DNA from: Lysinibacillus fusiformis | GTDB taxonomy: Bacteria > Bacillota > Bacilli > Bacillales_A > Planococcaceae | NCBI RefSeq assembly: GCF_007362955.1 | Contig: NZ_CP041696.1 | Location: forward strand, 1,116,001 to 1,180,000 | DNA: 64,000 nt | Direction: 5' to 3' | Part shown: one piece after another, positions 47,478 to 59,627 of the stretch | Numbering within the stretch: the first letter of the stretch is position 1 | Layout: each line of letters begins with the position of its first letter | Position numbers and translations under genes: made by a program | Notes under the pieces: model-generated | The model's input: only the letters and a program-made list of their open reading frames with translations | The model's database searches: none | Told to the model about the DNA's origin: nothing

Positions 47478-48866
47478 CTATTCCTCCATTAATGGTATCG
47501 TAATTTTGACTTTTGTACCTTTCTCTACTTCACTTTCAATCTCTATTTTTCCATGCAGTTGCTTTAATAACTGTTCGACAATTGACAAGCCTAGTCCACT
47601 ACCACCATCCGCACGGCTCCGTGCCTTGTTCACACGATAAAAACGCTCTGTGACATGAGATAAATCTTCTTGTGGAATTCCAATACCATAGTCCTTGATT
47701 GTAATGTGAGCGAAATCATTATTTTCAACTGCTATGATTTCAACCTTCGATTGTTCATGCGAATAATTGATGGCATTTTCGATAATATTTATAAAAATTT
47801 GCTTAAGCTTCACTTCATCTGCTTTAACAATCAATGAATCATCTGCTGTAAGTTGTAGGGTAATATCCTTTTTTTGTGCTTGATAAATCAAAATTTGCTG
47901 TACTTCACGTAAAGTTTCTGCTAGTGGGATTGGATATAAAATGATTTCTTTTTGTTCATTTTCCATACGTGCAAGCTGCAGAAGTTCATTTGTTAATCGC
48001 TCCATACGATTTGCCTCACGCACGATAAGCTGAATTGTTTCTTCTTTTTGCGCGTCTGCAATAATTCCATGTTGCATCGCTTCACTATATCCTTTCACAT
48101 AACTAATCGGTGTACGCAATTCATGTGAAACCGTTGCTAAAAAAGTCTTTTGCACCTCATCCTCGCGTTGTATCGCCTCTGCCATGTCATTAAAAGTACT
48201 TGATAGTTTGCCAATTTCATCACTTGAATTAACCGGTACTCGTGTTTCATAATTACCGTACGACATCTGTTCGACAGCTGTTTGCAGTTCACTTAATGGA
48301 CGCATAATATGTCGCAAACCCTTATAGACAAAGAAGCTAATAACGATTAAAAAGATTAAGGCGCTGACAAATAGTAGAATCACCTCTTGACTAGCTAGTT
48401 CACTAATTTTCGCTAATGGAAAGTAAATATAAATAATGCCCTCTAATCTATTTTGATCTACTAGGGGTAAGACAACTGAAATAAGTTGGCGATCGAACCT
48501 TGGCTCATAACCAATCTTTTGTACATATTCGCCTGCTAGTAATTGTTGACGCTCTTCTGCACCGATCAGTGTTTCATAATCAATATCAAATGGTACACAA
48601 GCACTAAGCTCACGTGGATTTCGCACAGCGAATATATTTAAGTTGGAATAATCATTGTAATGTTCAATATCCGCTATAAATTCATCTGTTACCTTCCCAC
48701 TTGTATACATAGTTTGTAACTTGGTACCTACCTCAATCATCGTACTTTCTGTGTCTTCCACGTATAGCTGCTCATATAAAAAATCAGTCAGCACATACAT
48801 AAAAACAACTGTAATGAGTAAAAATGCAAAAATTAATAACCAAATGCGTGTAGAAATCTTTTTCAT
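47478..48866 (-). CDS. Membrane sensor histidine kinase
   Basis: The 462-residue kinase has two membrane helices (about 8-28 and 162-181) around an extracytoplasmic sensor of about 130 residues. A HAMP domain (about 183-235) follows, then phosphoacceptor His248 in TVSHELRTP and ATPase boxes NAINYS (N), DYGIGI (G1) and GSGLGLSIV (G2). Its ATG overlaps the regulator stop by 4 bp. The signal is unknown; the sensor and both flanking lipoproteins are outside the membrane. Confidence 0.94.
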   Translation of the reverse strand: MKKISTRIWLLIFAFLLITVVFMYVLTDFLYEQLYVEDTESTMIEVGTKLQTMYTSGKVTDEFIADIEHYNDYSNLNIFAVRNPRELSACVPFDIDYETLIGAEERQQLLAGEYVQKIGYEPRFDRQLISVVLPLVDQNRLEGIIYIYFPLAKISELASQEVILLFVSALIFLIVISFFVYKGLRHIMRPLSELQTAVEQMSYGNYETRVPVNSSDEIGKLSSTFNDMAEAIQREDEVQKTFLATVSHELRTPISYVKGYSEAMQHGIIADAQKEETIQLIVREANRMERLTNELLQLARMENEQKEIILYPIPLAETLREVQQILIYQAQKKDITLQLTADDSLIVKADEVKLKQIFINIIENAINYSHEQSKVEIIAVENNDFAHITIKDYGIGIPQEDLSHVTERFYRVNKARSRADGGSGLGLSIVEQLLKQLHGKIEIESEVEKGTKVKITIPLMEE

Positions 48867-49546
48867 TCGCCTGGATCAAAACGGTAGCCGACTCCCCAGA
48901 CGGTTTGAATATGCCCCGCTGCTTCCTTTCCAAGCTTTAAGCGTAAGGTTTTAATATGGGTATCAACTGTTCGTGTTCCCCCTACATAATCAATATCCCA
49001 AATACGTTCAAGCAATTGTTCCCGTGAATACGCATTTCCTGGATTTTTCATAAATAAATGCAATAATTCAAATTCCTTTAATGTGAGGGGAATTGCTTGA
49101 CCATTTACCGATACTTTACGTGCAATTTCATCGAGTTTAATGGACCCAAACATAATATATTTCTGTTGTAAATCTGCAATATTTGTCCCACTTCTTCTCA
49201 GCACCGCATGCATTCGTGCTACAAGTTCGTCATTTGTAAATGGCTTTACAATATAATCATCGCCACCAAGTGTAAGCCCTCTTACCTTGTCCTCATTGGC
49301 ATCTCGTGCCGTAAGGAAAATAACCGGAACATCCGACATTGCACGAATACTTTGACATACAACAAAGCCATCCTCATGTGGCATCATGACATCAAGTAGT
49401 ACCAAATCGATTTGTTCGCGCACGATAATATCATAGGCCTCTGTACCACTTGAGGCTGTAAAGGTCTCAAATTTAGAATTACCCAGCATCATCTCAATCA
49501 AATTTCGCATATCTTGCTCATCATCAACAATTAATACGGTAGTCAC
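48863..49546 (-). CDS. OmpR-family response regulator
   Basis: The 227-residue regulator has a receiver with Asp52 in LLDVMMP, the acidic pair VDDE and Lys in VKPF. A winged helix follows (TRTVDTHIKTLRLKLGKEA, TVWGVGYRFDPGE). The start is GTG at 49544-49546, coupled to the propeller lipoprotein stop by a GTGA overlap, with GGGAGGAAAAATT as ribosome binding site. It is the partner of the downstream kinase. Confidence 0.94.
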   Translation of the reverse strand: MTTVLIVDDEQDMRNLIEMMLGNSKFETFTASSGTEAYDIIVREQIDLVLLDVMMPHEDGFVVCQSIRAMSDVPVIFLTARDANEDKVRGLTLGGDDYIVKPFTNDELVARMHAVLRRSGTNIADLQQKYIMFGSIKLDEIARKVSVNGQAIPLTLKEFELLHLFMKNPGNAYSREQLLERIWDIDYVGGTRTVDTHIKTLRLKLGKEAAGHIQTVWGVGYRFDPGE

Positions 49547-50514
49547 AATTTTTCCTCCCTTACTAACAGTTGAAATGCGCCTTTCCCAACATCAACTGTT
49601 TTTTGAATCTGACCCTTTTTTATAAAGTATAAAGTATGGTCGTCGTAACCAGCGACAACAATGTAGTCGTTAAACTGATTCACGACAAAAGGGTTTGCGC
49701 CAACCTCTTGCTGCCATTTCACATTCCCATCGAAATCGGTTACATATAATTCATTGTGTCCATGACTTACAACCAATACATTGTCCTCTGTCTTTGTTAA
49801 CCCGACAGGCATTAAAGGCATCTCAATTACCCCTTGCACTGCACCCGTTGTTAAATCATACCGCTTCACCGAACTATTTGGCTTACTTCCTTCTCCATGT
49901 CCACCGATCCATAGCTCATTTGTTTCTTCAACAATGGCTATTCCATGTGAGGATTTTTCGATTGGCCATTCTTGCTTCACCGATAAATCCTGGATTGCTA
50001 ACACCGAAAGTTTCGTATCTTTATAGTTGACCACATATAGCTGGTCCTTATAGGAAGCCATCGACATCGGATAATTACCAAGCTGTTGTGATGCAAGTTC
50101 ATTTCCTTCTTCATCAAAGCTTGTCACAGTATTCGTTTTGCTATTCGTAATAAAAAACTGGTTCACATTTTTAGCATAGTAGACATTTGTCGTACCAATC
50201 TTCACCTTTTTTGAATAGAGCTTTTTCCCAGTTGATAATGTATAGACATCTATTTTGTCTAGTTGATGACCATATAGTAACACATGATCATCTCCGAGCA
50301 ATAACGCCCCAGAATAGGCTTTTTCAAATAACCACGTTGCTATGACATTACCCTGTTCATCTATAAAATCTAGCGATGGTTCTTGTATATTTAATGACGC
50401 AATAAAGTTCCGTTCGCGTTCAATTGGTTCGAATGATTTCTCCGAACAGCCAGCTAGCCATACAATTTGCACTAAAGAAAAAATGAAGAACGCCCATTTT
50501 TTCAACGTCATCAC
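49543..50514 (-). CDS. Beta-propeller lipoprotein of the two-component operon
   Basis: The 323-residue protein has a lipoprotein signal with lipobox LAGC (Cys23) and then repeated four-strand blades of a YncE/NHL-like beta-propeller (for example ITNSKTNTVTSFDEEGNELA and WIGGHGEGSKPNSSVKRYDL). No catalytic motif is visible. It is the first gene of the operon lipoprotein, response regulator, kinase, YtkA-like lipoprotein, with 3-4 bp overlaps or gaps throughout. An extracellular binding or sensing role for the kinase is inferred. Confidence 0.85.
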   Translation of the reverse strand: MMTLKKWAFFIFSLVQIVWLAGCSEKSFEPIERERNFIASLNIQEPSLDFIDEQGNVIATWLFEKAYSGALLLGDDHVLLYGHQLDKIDVYTLSTGKKLYSKKVKIGTTNVYYAKNVNQFFITNSKTNTVTSFDEEGNELASQQLGNYPMSMASYKDQLYVVNYKDTKLSVLAIQDLSVKQEWPIEKSSHGIAIVEETNELWIGGHGEGSKPNSSVKRYDLTTGAVQGVIEMPLMPVGLTKTEDNVLVVSHGHNELYVTDFDGNVKWQQEVGANPFVVNQFNDYIVVAGYDDHTLYFIKKGQIQKTVDVGKGAFQLLVREEKL

Positions 50515-50697
50515 CTCTGTCCTTTACTATACTTCACAATTGTGAAATCTGCGTGAAACTTGAAAGGTAAATTTATGACAAACATAACCAGCACATCCTA
50601 CAAGTTTTTATGTGGAACAGTTAGAACAAGCACATATCTAAGCAAAAAATCTAATTGCACATATACTACAAAGATTATTGCAAGGAGGAATCACAAA

Positions 50698-51774
50698 ATG
50701 GTGACAATTAGTTTATGTATGATTGTAAAAAATGAGGAAGATGTCATTGGCAGATGCTTAGAATCTGTAAAGGATTTAGTAGATGAAATTAATATAGTAG
50801 ATACTGGCTCAACCGACAAGACAAAGCAAATTGTCGAACAGTTCACAGATCGTATTTTTGATTTTGAATGGATTCAGCATTTTGCTGCTGCTCGAAACTA
50901 TTCATTTCAGCAAGCAACTCAGGAATTCGTTCTGTGGTTAGATGCAGATGATGTTTTCACAGCTGAAGATCAAAAAAAATTCAAAACACTAAAAGAATCT
51001 TTTCCCGCTAATATAGATGCAGTCTCTATGAACTATAATTTGAGCTTTGATGATGAAGGAAATGTAAGTTCACTATTAAGAAGATATCGTTTAGTCAGAA
51101 GAGATAAACAATTTCAATGGATTGGTGCAGTACACGAATATTTAGATGTTGGCGGAAAGCTGTATGACAGTGATGTTGCTGTAAGCCATTTACCTCTCAG
51201 TCATGATCATACTCGGAATATTAGTATTTATAAACAACTTGTTCAATCCGGGAAATCGCTATCGCCACGTGATACTTTCTATTACGCCAACGAGTTAATG
51301 GACCATGATTATCATGAGGATGCAATATTTTACTATGAGCAATTTTTGACGTCTAAATTGGGATGGGTTGAAGATAATATTCGCGCCTGCTTTAAGTTAG
51401 CAGATTGTTACTCTAATTTAAATGATAAGGAAAATAACCTAACGTCCATCTTGAGGAGTTTTGAATACGACATCCCACGCCCAGAAGCTTGCTGTAGATT
51501 AGGCTATCATTTTATGGAACAAGCTAAAAATTACGAAGCAATTTTTTGGTATGAACAAGCGCTTGTAATCATACAAAAACCTAATGCCCCCTTTCAAGAT
51601 AAAACCTTCACAACCTGGTTACCGCATTTACAATTATGCGTCCTCTATGATCGATTACAGCAATACGAACTAGCGAATGCCCACAATGAACTAGCAAGTA
51701 CTTTCTTACCAAATGACGAGAAAATTTTGTATAACAAAAACTATTTCGATCGTATCTTAACAAAGGAAAGTTAG
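50698..51774 (+). CDS. Family 2 glycosyltransferase with C-terminal TPR-like region
   Basis: The 358-residue protein starts at ATG 50698 behind AAGGAGGAA; the frame remains open upstream without a better site. The N-terminal GT-A domain has ISLCMIVKNEEDVIGRCLES, VDTGSTDKT and the metal-binding WLDADDVF. The C-terminal half is helical and TPR-like (EAIFWYEQALVII). Related enzymes glycosylate peptides or surface proteins. It lies 381 bp upstream of a collagen-like protein with about 100 threonines, the best candidate acceptor. It has its own terminator. Confidence 0.88.
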   Translation: MVTISLCMIVKNEEDVIGRCLESVKDLVDEINIVDTGSTDKTKQIVEQFTDRIFDFEWIQHFAAARNYSFQQATQEFVLWLDADDVFTAEDQKKFKTLKESFPANIDAVSMNYNLSFDDEGNVSSLLRRYRLVRRDKQFQWIGAVHEYLDVGGKLYDSDVAVSHLPLSHDHTRNISIYKQLVQSGKSLSPRDTFYYANELMDHDYHEDAIFYYEQFLTSKLGWVEDNIRACFKLADCYSNLNDKENNLTSILRSFEYDIPRPEACCRLGYHFMEQAKNYEAIFWYEQALVIIQKPNAPFQDKTFTTWLPHLQLCVLYDRLQQYELANAHNELASTFLPNDEKILYNKNYFDRILTKES

Positions 51775-51830
51775 AAGACTCAAAATGTGTTAATAATAAA
51801 AAACTCTAGTAACCAAGCAAATTACGAATG

Positions 51831-51864
51831 AGATGACTTCAGCTTAGTGAAGTCATCTTTTTTT
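51831..51864 (+). terminator. Glycosyltransferase gene terminator
   Basis: AGATGACTTC (51831-51840) pairs with GAAGTCATCT (51849-51858), followed by TTTTTTT. Confidence 0.88.
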
Positions 51865-53730
<1,866 letters not shown>

Positions 53731-53760
53731 CAAATTTGTTCGCTCAAGGAACAACGGAGG

Positions 53761-53788
53761 AGAAGGAGGTTTATACTTCCTTCTTTTC
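53761..53788 (+). terminator. Collagen-like gene terminator
   Basis: AGAAGGAGGT (53761-53770) pairs with ACTTCCTTCT (53775-53784) with one G-T pair, followed by TTTCTTTTG. Confidence 0.75.
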
Positions 53789-54062
53789 TTTTGTAAAAAT
53801 AACCCCTGAAAATGGGGGGTGTCGATTCATCTTGCGACTGAAGTCACGGATGTTCTCGTCGAATCTATAAAAGTTTTCTGACATAATTGCCTAAATCTCG
53901 GAACAGATTAGAAACCGCCACTTCAAATGTATTTTGTTTCCCTTACTTGTTTGGTAATGGACGACTTGTCAAAAAGAATGCCCGCTTCAAAGCAAAAAAA
54001 GCACAAACTTCTGCTTCAGAGTATCTCTTTAGCATCAGTTTGTACTATTACATGTCATTACT
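53789..54062. other. Intergenic region, collagen-like gene / hemY, possible element remnant
   Basis: No gene is supported. AACCCCTGAAAATGGGGGGT near 53800-53820 is a hairpin. The part from about 53820 to 53930 (TTGCGACTGAAGTCACGGATG, TCGGAACAGATTAGAAACCG) has a composition unlike the flanks and may be the remains of an insertion element, but I could not assign it. Confidence 0.3.
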
Positions 54063-55499
54063 TTATATACATTCTTGTGTAAACATTTCAGTTAGTAATT
54101 CAGCAGCAACTTTTTTCCCTTGTTCTACGCATTCAGGAATTGATATACCTTCAAACGAACTTCCTGAAAGTCTAACTGTTGGGAAGTGTTCGCTCAATTC
54201 TTGTTTCACACGTTCAATCTTTGCTTCATGTCCAACTGTATATTGGGGCATTGCATTTTTCCATCGGGATACTACTGTTATTATAGGGGTTCCATCGATA
54301 CCAATTGTTTTTCTTAAATCTTGTAGGACCGTCTTTTCAATCTCTGAATCGGAAAGAGCAACAATAGCTTCATCGCCAACACGTCCAATATAACTGCGTA
54401 ACAACACATAATCAGTTGGTGTCGTATTTGGCCATTTCCGATTGCTCCATGTACAGGAAGTTATTGAAAAGTCGCTACTTCGTGAGACAAAAAATGAAAG
54501 TGCATCCAATTCACCAAGTTGCTCCTTTTTAAAAGCCATAGTGACCGTTGCAATTGTTGCAGCCTTCATAGAGTTCAATTCTGTTAATAGCTGATATTTA
54601 CTAAACATTTTCTCTGCTACATGAAACGGTGTAGCAATAATGACAGCATCTGCTTTAATTTGTGAAAAATTATTTAACACCACTTGCACTGTTCCGTCCT
54701 TGCCATGTTCGATTTCTTCTACTTTGACACCCTTTTGAACCGTCCCAGGAAAAAGTGATGCTTCTAATTTTTCTATAAGTGTTTCGAGCCCACTCTCAAA
54801 TGTTTGGAAAATCCCTTTATCTTTCGCAATACTGTTGTCACTTAAAAAATTCGCACCTGATTTTTTCATACCAATAAGTAAACTGCGATATTTTTGCTCT
54901 AATTCATACAACTGTGGAAATGTTGAGTGCATGCTTAGTTGCTCAATATCACCGGCAAATGTTCCCGCAAGTAAAGGCTCTACCAGATTTTCTACAACCT
55001 CTGTTCCAAATCTTCTTCTAAAAAATTCTCCTATAGGTTGGTCGTCATCCTGTGCAGATCGAGGGAGGACAAAGTCTCCCGCTGCACGAATTTTTCCGCT
55101 GAGTGAAAACAACCCTGATGTAATGAATGAGGAGATATGCGGCGTTGCTCCTGACATAAGACTGCTTGGAATAGGATATAATTGACTACCAACAGCTACG
55201 TAAGTTGGTCCCGTATTACTTGTGATTAACTCTTGTTCAATGCCTAAATCCTGTGCAAGCATATGAACATGATTTTCACGGTCAAAAAAAGATTCCGGTC
55301 CACGCTCGATGATGAAACCATCTTTTTTTAGTGTTTGGATTTTCCCGCCAAGGCGCAATGACGACTCCACAAGTACGATATCTACGGGCAATTCTTTTGC
55401 GCGCGCTTCCTTTTGCATATAGAACGCAGCTGTTAGGCCAGTAATGCCACCACCAATAACAACTACCTTACGTCTTTTTTGAGTCACCAACATCATCAC
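54063..55499 (-). CDS. hemY: Oxygen-dependent protoporphyrinogen/coproporphyrinogen oxidase HemY
   Basis: The 478-residue FAD enzyme has the dinucleotide fold VVVIGGGITGLTAAFYMQK, the LRLGGKIQT motif and the C-terminal LSGSSFEGISIPECVEQGKKVA. In Gram-positive bacteria it oxidises coproporphyrinogen III to coproporphyrin III, the coproporphyrin-dependent route. It is the third gene of hemE-hemH-hemY, 11 bp after hemH. The length is usual. Confidence 0.96.
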   Translation of the reverse strand: MMMLVTQKRRKVVVIGGGITGLTAAFYMQKEARAKELPVDIVLVESSLRLGGKIQTLKKDGFIIERGPESFFDRENHVHMLAQDLGIEQELITSNTGPTYVAVGSQLYPIPSSLMSGATPHISSFITSGLFSLSGKIRAAGDFVLPRSAQDDDQPIGEFFRRRFGTEVVENLVEPLLAGTFAGDIEQLSMHSTFPQLYELEQKYRSLLIGMKKSGANFLSDNSIAKDKGIFQTFESGLETLIEKLEASLFPGTVQKGVKVEEIEHGKDGTVQVVLNNFSQIKADAVIIATPFHVAEKMFSKYQLLTELNSMKAATIATVTMAFKKEQLGELDALSFFVSRSSDFSITSCTWSNRKWPNTTPTDYVLLRSYIGRVGDEAIVALSDSEIEKTVLQDLRKTIGIDGTPIITVVSRWKNAMPQYTVGHEAKIERVKQELSEHFPTVRLSGSSFEGISIPECVEQGKKVAAELLTEMFTQECI

Positions 55500-55510
55500 T
55501 TTCTTTTCGC

Positions 55511-56431
55511 TTAGCTTAGTTTTTTATGAATAGCGTCTACCATCGCATCTATAAATAATGGATGTGTATTTGGCATTGCTGGGCGATAGTATTCTACTCC
55601 TAGCTCCTCACAAACAACTTTACATTCATAATCGTTATCGTAAAGAACTTCTAAATGTTCTGTTACGAAGCCAACAGGTGTGTATACAAATGAATGAAAA
55701 CCCTTTTTCTCATAAAGATCACGTGTTAAATCCTGCACGTCCGGTCCAAACCAAGGTTCAGGCGTTTGTCCTGCTGATTGCCAACCTACCTCTACATTGT
55801 TCACACCAGTAGCTTCTTGAATCAGACGAGCCGTTTCGATTAATTGATCTTCGTAAGGGTCACCCATTTCTTTAATTTTCGTAGGGAGTGAATGTGCTGA
55901 TACGATTAAACAAGCCTTTTCACGTCCCTCTTCGGACATAGCATCAAATATTTCATTTACTTTGTTCTTCCAATAATCAATGAATTTTGGCTCATCATAC
56001 CAAGATTCAACAGAGGTAATTGTTAGTCGTTCACCAGCTGCCTCCGTAGCACGACCATTATATGATTTGATTGAGAATGTTGAGAAGTGAGGTGCTAATA
56101 CGATAGAGACTGCTTCTTTAATACCTGCAGCAACCATTTCCTCTACAGCATCCTCGATAAATGGATGGATGTGTTTTAAACCAATAAATAGTTTATATTC
56201 TACATCGTCTTGTACCTCATTTAAACGTGCACATAAAGCTTCTGCCTGCGCTTGCGTGGCTGCTGCCAATGGTGATAAACCACCGATTGCCTCATAGCGA
56301 CTACGCAAATCTTCTAGATGCTCCTCTGATGGTCTACGTCCATGTCGAATATGCGTATAATAGGGTTCAATATCTTCTTCTTTGTAGGGTGTACCATATG
56401 CCATTACTAATAAGCCTTTAACTTCTTTCAT
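55511..56431 (-). CDS. hemH: Coproporphyrin/protoporphyrin ferrochelatase HemH
   Basis: The class I ferrochelatase has [14 protein letters not shown] at the start, the metal-ligand region SAHSLP, and [13 protein letters not shown] with the second ligand. It inserts iron into coproporphyrin III in this phylum. The frame is open to 56443, but ATG at 56431 (MKEVKGLL) lies nine bases after AGAGGTG and gives 306 residues, close to B. subtilis HemH. It lies between hemE and hemY in one operon. Confidence 0.96.
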   Translation of the reverse strand: MKEVKGLLVMAYGTPYKEEDIEPYYTHIRHGRRPSEEHLEDLRSRYEAIGGLSPLAAATQAQAEALCARLNEVQDDVEYKLFIGLKHIHPFIEDAVEEMVAAGIKEAVSIVLAPHFSTFSIKSYNGRATEAAGERLTITSVESWYDEPKFIDYWKNKVNEIFDAMSEEGREKACLIVSAHSLPTKIKEMGDPYEDQLIETARLIQEATGVNNVEVGWQSAGQTPEPWFGPDVQDLTRDLYEKKGFHSFVYTPVGFVTEHLEVLYDNDYECKVVCEELGVEYYRPAMPNTHPLFIDAMVDAIHKKLS

Positions 56432-56588
56432 TAACCATTTCACCTCTATATAATAGTCAAACTATGTTTTGTATGTTTATTGAACATATTGTGACGAAAG
56501 CAAGCCTCAGTCACTAACATCTAAAAAGATAGAAGACTGCCCAATAAGATTTGTTTGTTTGTTTGTTTGATCGAGCAGCATCTATTTA

Positions 56589-57638
56589 TTAAGAATGTTC
56601 TTGAATTTGCTGTGCACTGTACTCATGAATAAGTGTAGTTAAACGTTTTAATACATCTGGATCGACCTCTGGAAACACACCATGACCTAAGTTAAAAATA
56701 TGACCTGGTACTTCTAGTCCTTGATCGATAATATCCTTCGTACGTTTTTCAATAACAGACCAATCAGCAAGTAATAATGATGGATCTAAGTTTCCTTGTA
56801 CTGGTTTTGTAATGCCTTTTGCACGAGCTTCTTTGATTGGTAAGCGCCAATCTAAACCTACGACATCAATCGGCAAATCATGCCATTCTTTAACTAGATG
56901 GCTTGCACCGACGCCGAATTGAATAAGTGGCACATTTTCTTTTTTCAACTCGCCAAAAATACGTGTCATGACAGGTTTGATGAACACACGATAATCTTCG
57001 ACATTTAGAGCTCCGACCCAAGAGTCAAATATTTGAATCGCTTTGGCACCCGCTTCGACTTGAGCTGAAACATCCGCAATAATCATATCTGCAAGTTTGT
57101 CCATTAACGCAAACCATGCTTGTGGCTCTGATACCATAAATGATTTTGTTTTATTATAGTTTTTAGAAGGTCCACCTTCAATCATATAGCTCGCTAGCGT
57201 GAAAGGTGCTCCTGCAAAGCAAATGAGTGGTACATTCAACTGCTCTTCAGTTAATAATTTTATCGTTTCTAACACGAATGGAGTATGTTCCTTCGCATTG
57301 AACTCACCTAATTTTTCTACATCAGCAACTGTGCGTATTGGATTAGAAATAACAGGACCTACGCCTGCTTTGATTTTCACATCTATGCCGATACCTGGTA
57401 GTGGTGTAACGATGTCTTTATATAAAATAGCTGCGTCTACATTGTAATTATCCACTGGTAATTTTGTTACGTATGCACATAGCTCTGGACGATGTGTTAT
57501 TTCTTCTAAAGAATACTTTTCTTTAATCGCACGATATTCTGGTTGAGAGCGTCCTGCTTGGCGCATATACCAGACTGGTGTATGTTCTGTTCTTTCTCCT
57601 CGTGCAGCACGAAGAAGTGTATCATTAAATGTTGTCAT
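56589..57638 (-). CDS. hemE: Uroporphyrinogen decarboxylase
   Basis: HemE removes four carboxyl groups from uroporphyrinogen III to give coproporphyrinogen [17 protein letters not shown] contains the conserved RQAGR, and [29 protein letters not shown] and [13 protein letters not shown] are typical. The frame extends to 57668, but ATG at 57638 (MTTFNDTLL) has GGGGAAGGAA six bases upstream (349 residues). It is the first gene of hemE-hemH-hemY, divergent from hmoB. Confidence 0.97.
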   Translation of the reverse strand: MTTFNDTLLRAARGERTEHTPVWYMRQAGRSQPEYRAIKEKYSLEEITHRPELCAYVTKLPVDNYNVDAAILYKDIVTPLPGIGIDVKIKAGVGPVISNPIRTVADVEKLGEFNAKEHTPFVLETIKLLTEEQLNVPLICFAGAPFTLASYMIEGGPSKNYNKTKSFMVSEPQAWFALMDKLADMIIADVSAQVEAGAKAIQIFDSWVGALNVEDYRVFIKPVMTRIFGELKKENVPLIQFGVGASHLVKEWHDLPIDVVGLDWRLPIKEARAKGITKPVQGNLDPSLLLADWSVIEKRTKDIIDQGLEVPGHIFNLGHGVFPEVDPDVLKRLTTLIHEYSAQQIQEHS

Positions 57639-57868
57639 GATTATTTCCTTCCCCTCGATATAATTCATACCGTAAAATTCTCTTGTTTATTCCCTTATTA
57701 TTGATATCCGTTTTCAATAGTAAACGCTTCCTCTGTTATTGTATAGTTTTCCTAGAGAAATGTCATAAAATTGTTCTTTCTGGTGTCTTCTTTTTTGACA
57801 AAGCGTTAGAGTTGCACTTAAATGGAGATAATCACGCTATTATGAACATTCATAAGGAGGGCAAAGTT

Positions 57869-58387
57869 ATGTATATTTATTTAACTTCTGGCACAGCTGA
57901 ATTTATGGAGCAGGTGAAAAATAAGTATCCGAACGAGCACATGATGCTAATACACGGAGATGGTAACTCGGTGCTCATACATGAAACTGAAGGTAAATCA
58001 GTATTTGCCACACCACGTAAATTTGAAATTTTAGATACTGTCAATGAATTAGAGGATAGTGGCTTTTTTGTCTTCAATAATATTCCTGTTACCGAAGAAG
58101 GTCGACCCGTATTTGAGCATCGTTTTTTAAATCGAGCCCGAGCAATCGAGGATGAACCTGGATTTGTAGCATTTCGTTTACTACGTCCAATAAATGGCGA
58201 TACATATATCGTCATGACACAATGGCATGGTCCGCACTCATTTGAAGCATGGAAAAATTCCCAAGCCTATAAAACAGCACATGCTGAGCGGGCAGAATCT
58301 ACGGGCGTACGCCAGCAAAATATCTTCTCAGCGGCTTCCTATGTTTCAACCTATAGTGCTGCACCAAAAGAAGAAGACAAGGCATAA
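57869..58387 (+). CDS. hmoB: Heme-degrading monooxygenase HmoB
   Basis: The 172-residue protein begins at ATG 57869 behind AAGGAGGGCAAAG; the upstream open frame is not used. The C-terminal half is an antibiotic-biosynthesis monooxygenase (ABM) fold (PVFEHRFLNRARAIEDEPGF, VMTQWHGPHSFEAWKNSQAY). Its placement next to hemEHY matches B. subtilis HmoB (YhgC), which opens heme and releases iron. Control by iron is expected; a loose palindrome TATTGA-N9-TCAATA lies at 57699-57719, but it is not a clear Fur box. Confidence 0.92.
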   Translation: MYIYLTSGTAEFMEQVKNKYPNEHMMLIHGDGNSVLIHETEGKSVFATPRKFEILDTVNELEDSGFFVFNNIPVTEEGRPVFEHRFLNRARAIEDEPGFVAFRLLRPINGDTYIVMTQWHGPHSFEAWKNSQAYKTAHAERAESTGVRQQNIFSAASYVSTYSAAPKEEDKA

Positions 58388-58410
58388 CTTTTTAAAAGGA
58401 GCATTCATAA

Positions 58411-59571
58411 ATGAAACAAAATTTATTTGAAAAGATCGATGCTCATTTTGAAGAAATGGTGGCTATTCGCCGCCATCTACATATGCATCCAGAACTTAGT
58501 TTCCACGAGAAAGAAACAGCAAACTACATTATTCAATTTTATAAAAAACTTGGTATACCAGTTGAACCGAATGTCAGCGGCTTCGGACTCATCGCACGCA
58601 TAAAAGGTAACAAACCGGGTAAAACAATTGCCTTACGCGCAGATTTTGATGCACTCCCAATTCAAGATGAAAAAGATGTGCCATACAAATCGACCGTTCC
58701 TGGTGTCATGCATGCTTGTGGTCATGATGGCCATACTGCCACATTATTAATCCTAGGTAAGCTACTTTGGGAAATGCGTGATCAATTAGTTGGTGAGTAC
58801 GTGCTCATTCATCAACATGCAGAGGAAGCTGATCCAGGCGGTGCAATTGGAATGGTGCAAGCAGGTGCATTAAACGGTGTTGATGCCATTTTTGGTACAC
58901 ATTTATCATCTAATCATCCGACTGGCATGATTGGCTATCGTGTAGGGCCAATGATGGCAGCTGTCGATAGTTTTGAAATGAAAATTCAAGGTAAAGGTGG
59001 CCATGGTGCTCACCCTCACCAAACGAAGGATGCCATTGTCATCGGTTCTCAACTGGTTATGAATCTACAACAGCTCGTTGCTCGTCGTGTTGCACCAACT
59101 GAATCTGCAGTGCTCACGGTTGGCTCATTTGTGGCATCTAATGCCGACAATATTATTGCTGATACAGCCTATTTAAACGGGACTATTCGTACATTTGAAA
59201 AGGATATACGTGAAACAATGGAACGTGAATTTAAACGTGTTGTACAAGGCACTGAAATTGCCCACGATTGTACAATTGAACTAGATTATCGCCGTGGTTA
59301 TCCAGCAATCGTTAACCACGAAAAAGAAACATTATTTCTACGTGATATTGCACAGGATATTTGCGAGGTTGTTGAAATTGAAGCAACTATGGGTGGCGAG
59401 GATTTTTCATATTACTTAGTAGAAAAACCAGGTACATTCTTCTTCACCGGAGCCGAACCTGTTGACTACGCGCCACATCACCATCCAAAGTTTGATATCG
59501 ATGAAAAAGGAATGCTCGTTGCAGCAAAGGTGCTGTTAACCGCTGCCTTGGACTATCAATTCCTGGAATAA
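58411..59571 (+). CDS. yhaA: M20-family amidohydrolase (YhaA-like)
   Basis: The 386-residue metallo-amidohydrolase of the N-acyl-L-amino acid/hippurate hydrolase group has the metal ligands in VMHACGHDGHTA, the HQHAEEADPGGA segment and GGEDFSYY near the C-terminus, with the dimerisation lid between. It likely removes acyl groups from amino acids in the cytoplasm; the substrate is unknown. It follows hmoB by 23 bp and probably shares its transcript. The gene next to ecs in B. subtilis is the orthologue. Confidence 0.9.
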   Translation: MKQNLFEKIDAHFEEMVAIRRHLHMHPELSFHEKETANYIIQFYKKLGIPVEPNVSGFGLIARIKGNKPGKTIALRADFDALPIQDEKDVPYKSTVPGVMHACGHDGHTATLLILGKLLWEMRDQLVGEYVLIHQHAEEADPGGAIGMVQAGALNGVDAIFGTHLSSNHPTGMIGYRVGPMMAAVDSFEMKIQGKGGHGAHPHQTKDAIVIGSQLVMNLQQLVARRVAPTESAVLTVGSFVASNADNIIADTAYLNGTIRTFEKDIRETMEREFKRVVQGTEIAHDCTIELDYRRGYPAIVNHEKETLFLRDIAQDICEVVEIEATMGGEDFSYYLVEKPGTFFFTGAEPVDYAPHHHPKFDIDEKGMLVAAKVLLTAALDYQFLE

Positions 59572-59579
59572 AACATATA

Positions 59580-59627
59580 AAGCTCATTTTTTCCAATCTT
59601 CTTGGAAAAAATGAGCTTATATTTTCT
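59580..59627 (+). terminator. yhaA terminator
   Basis: AGCTCATTTTTTCC (59581-59594) pairs with GGAAAAAATGAGCT (59604-59617), followed by TATATTTTC. It lies in the convergent gap before ecsB. Confidence 0.85.

Noticed and set aside
53887..54393. 168-codon plus-strand frame opposite the end of hemY
   Set aside because: It is antisense to the conserved HemY C-terminus and has no family resemblance.
57699..57719. Fur box between hemE and hmoB
   Set aside because: TATTGA-N9-TCAATA is palindromic but does not match the 7-1-7 Fur core; kept only as a remark.
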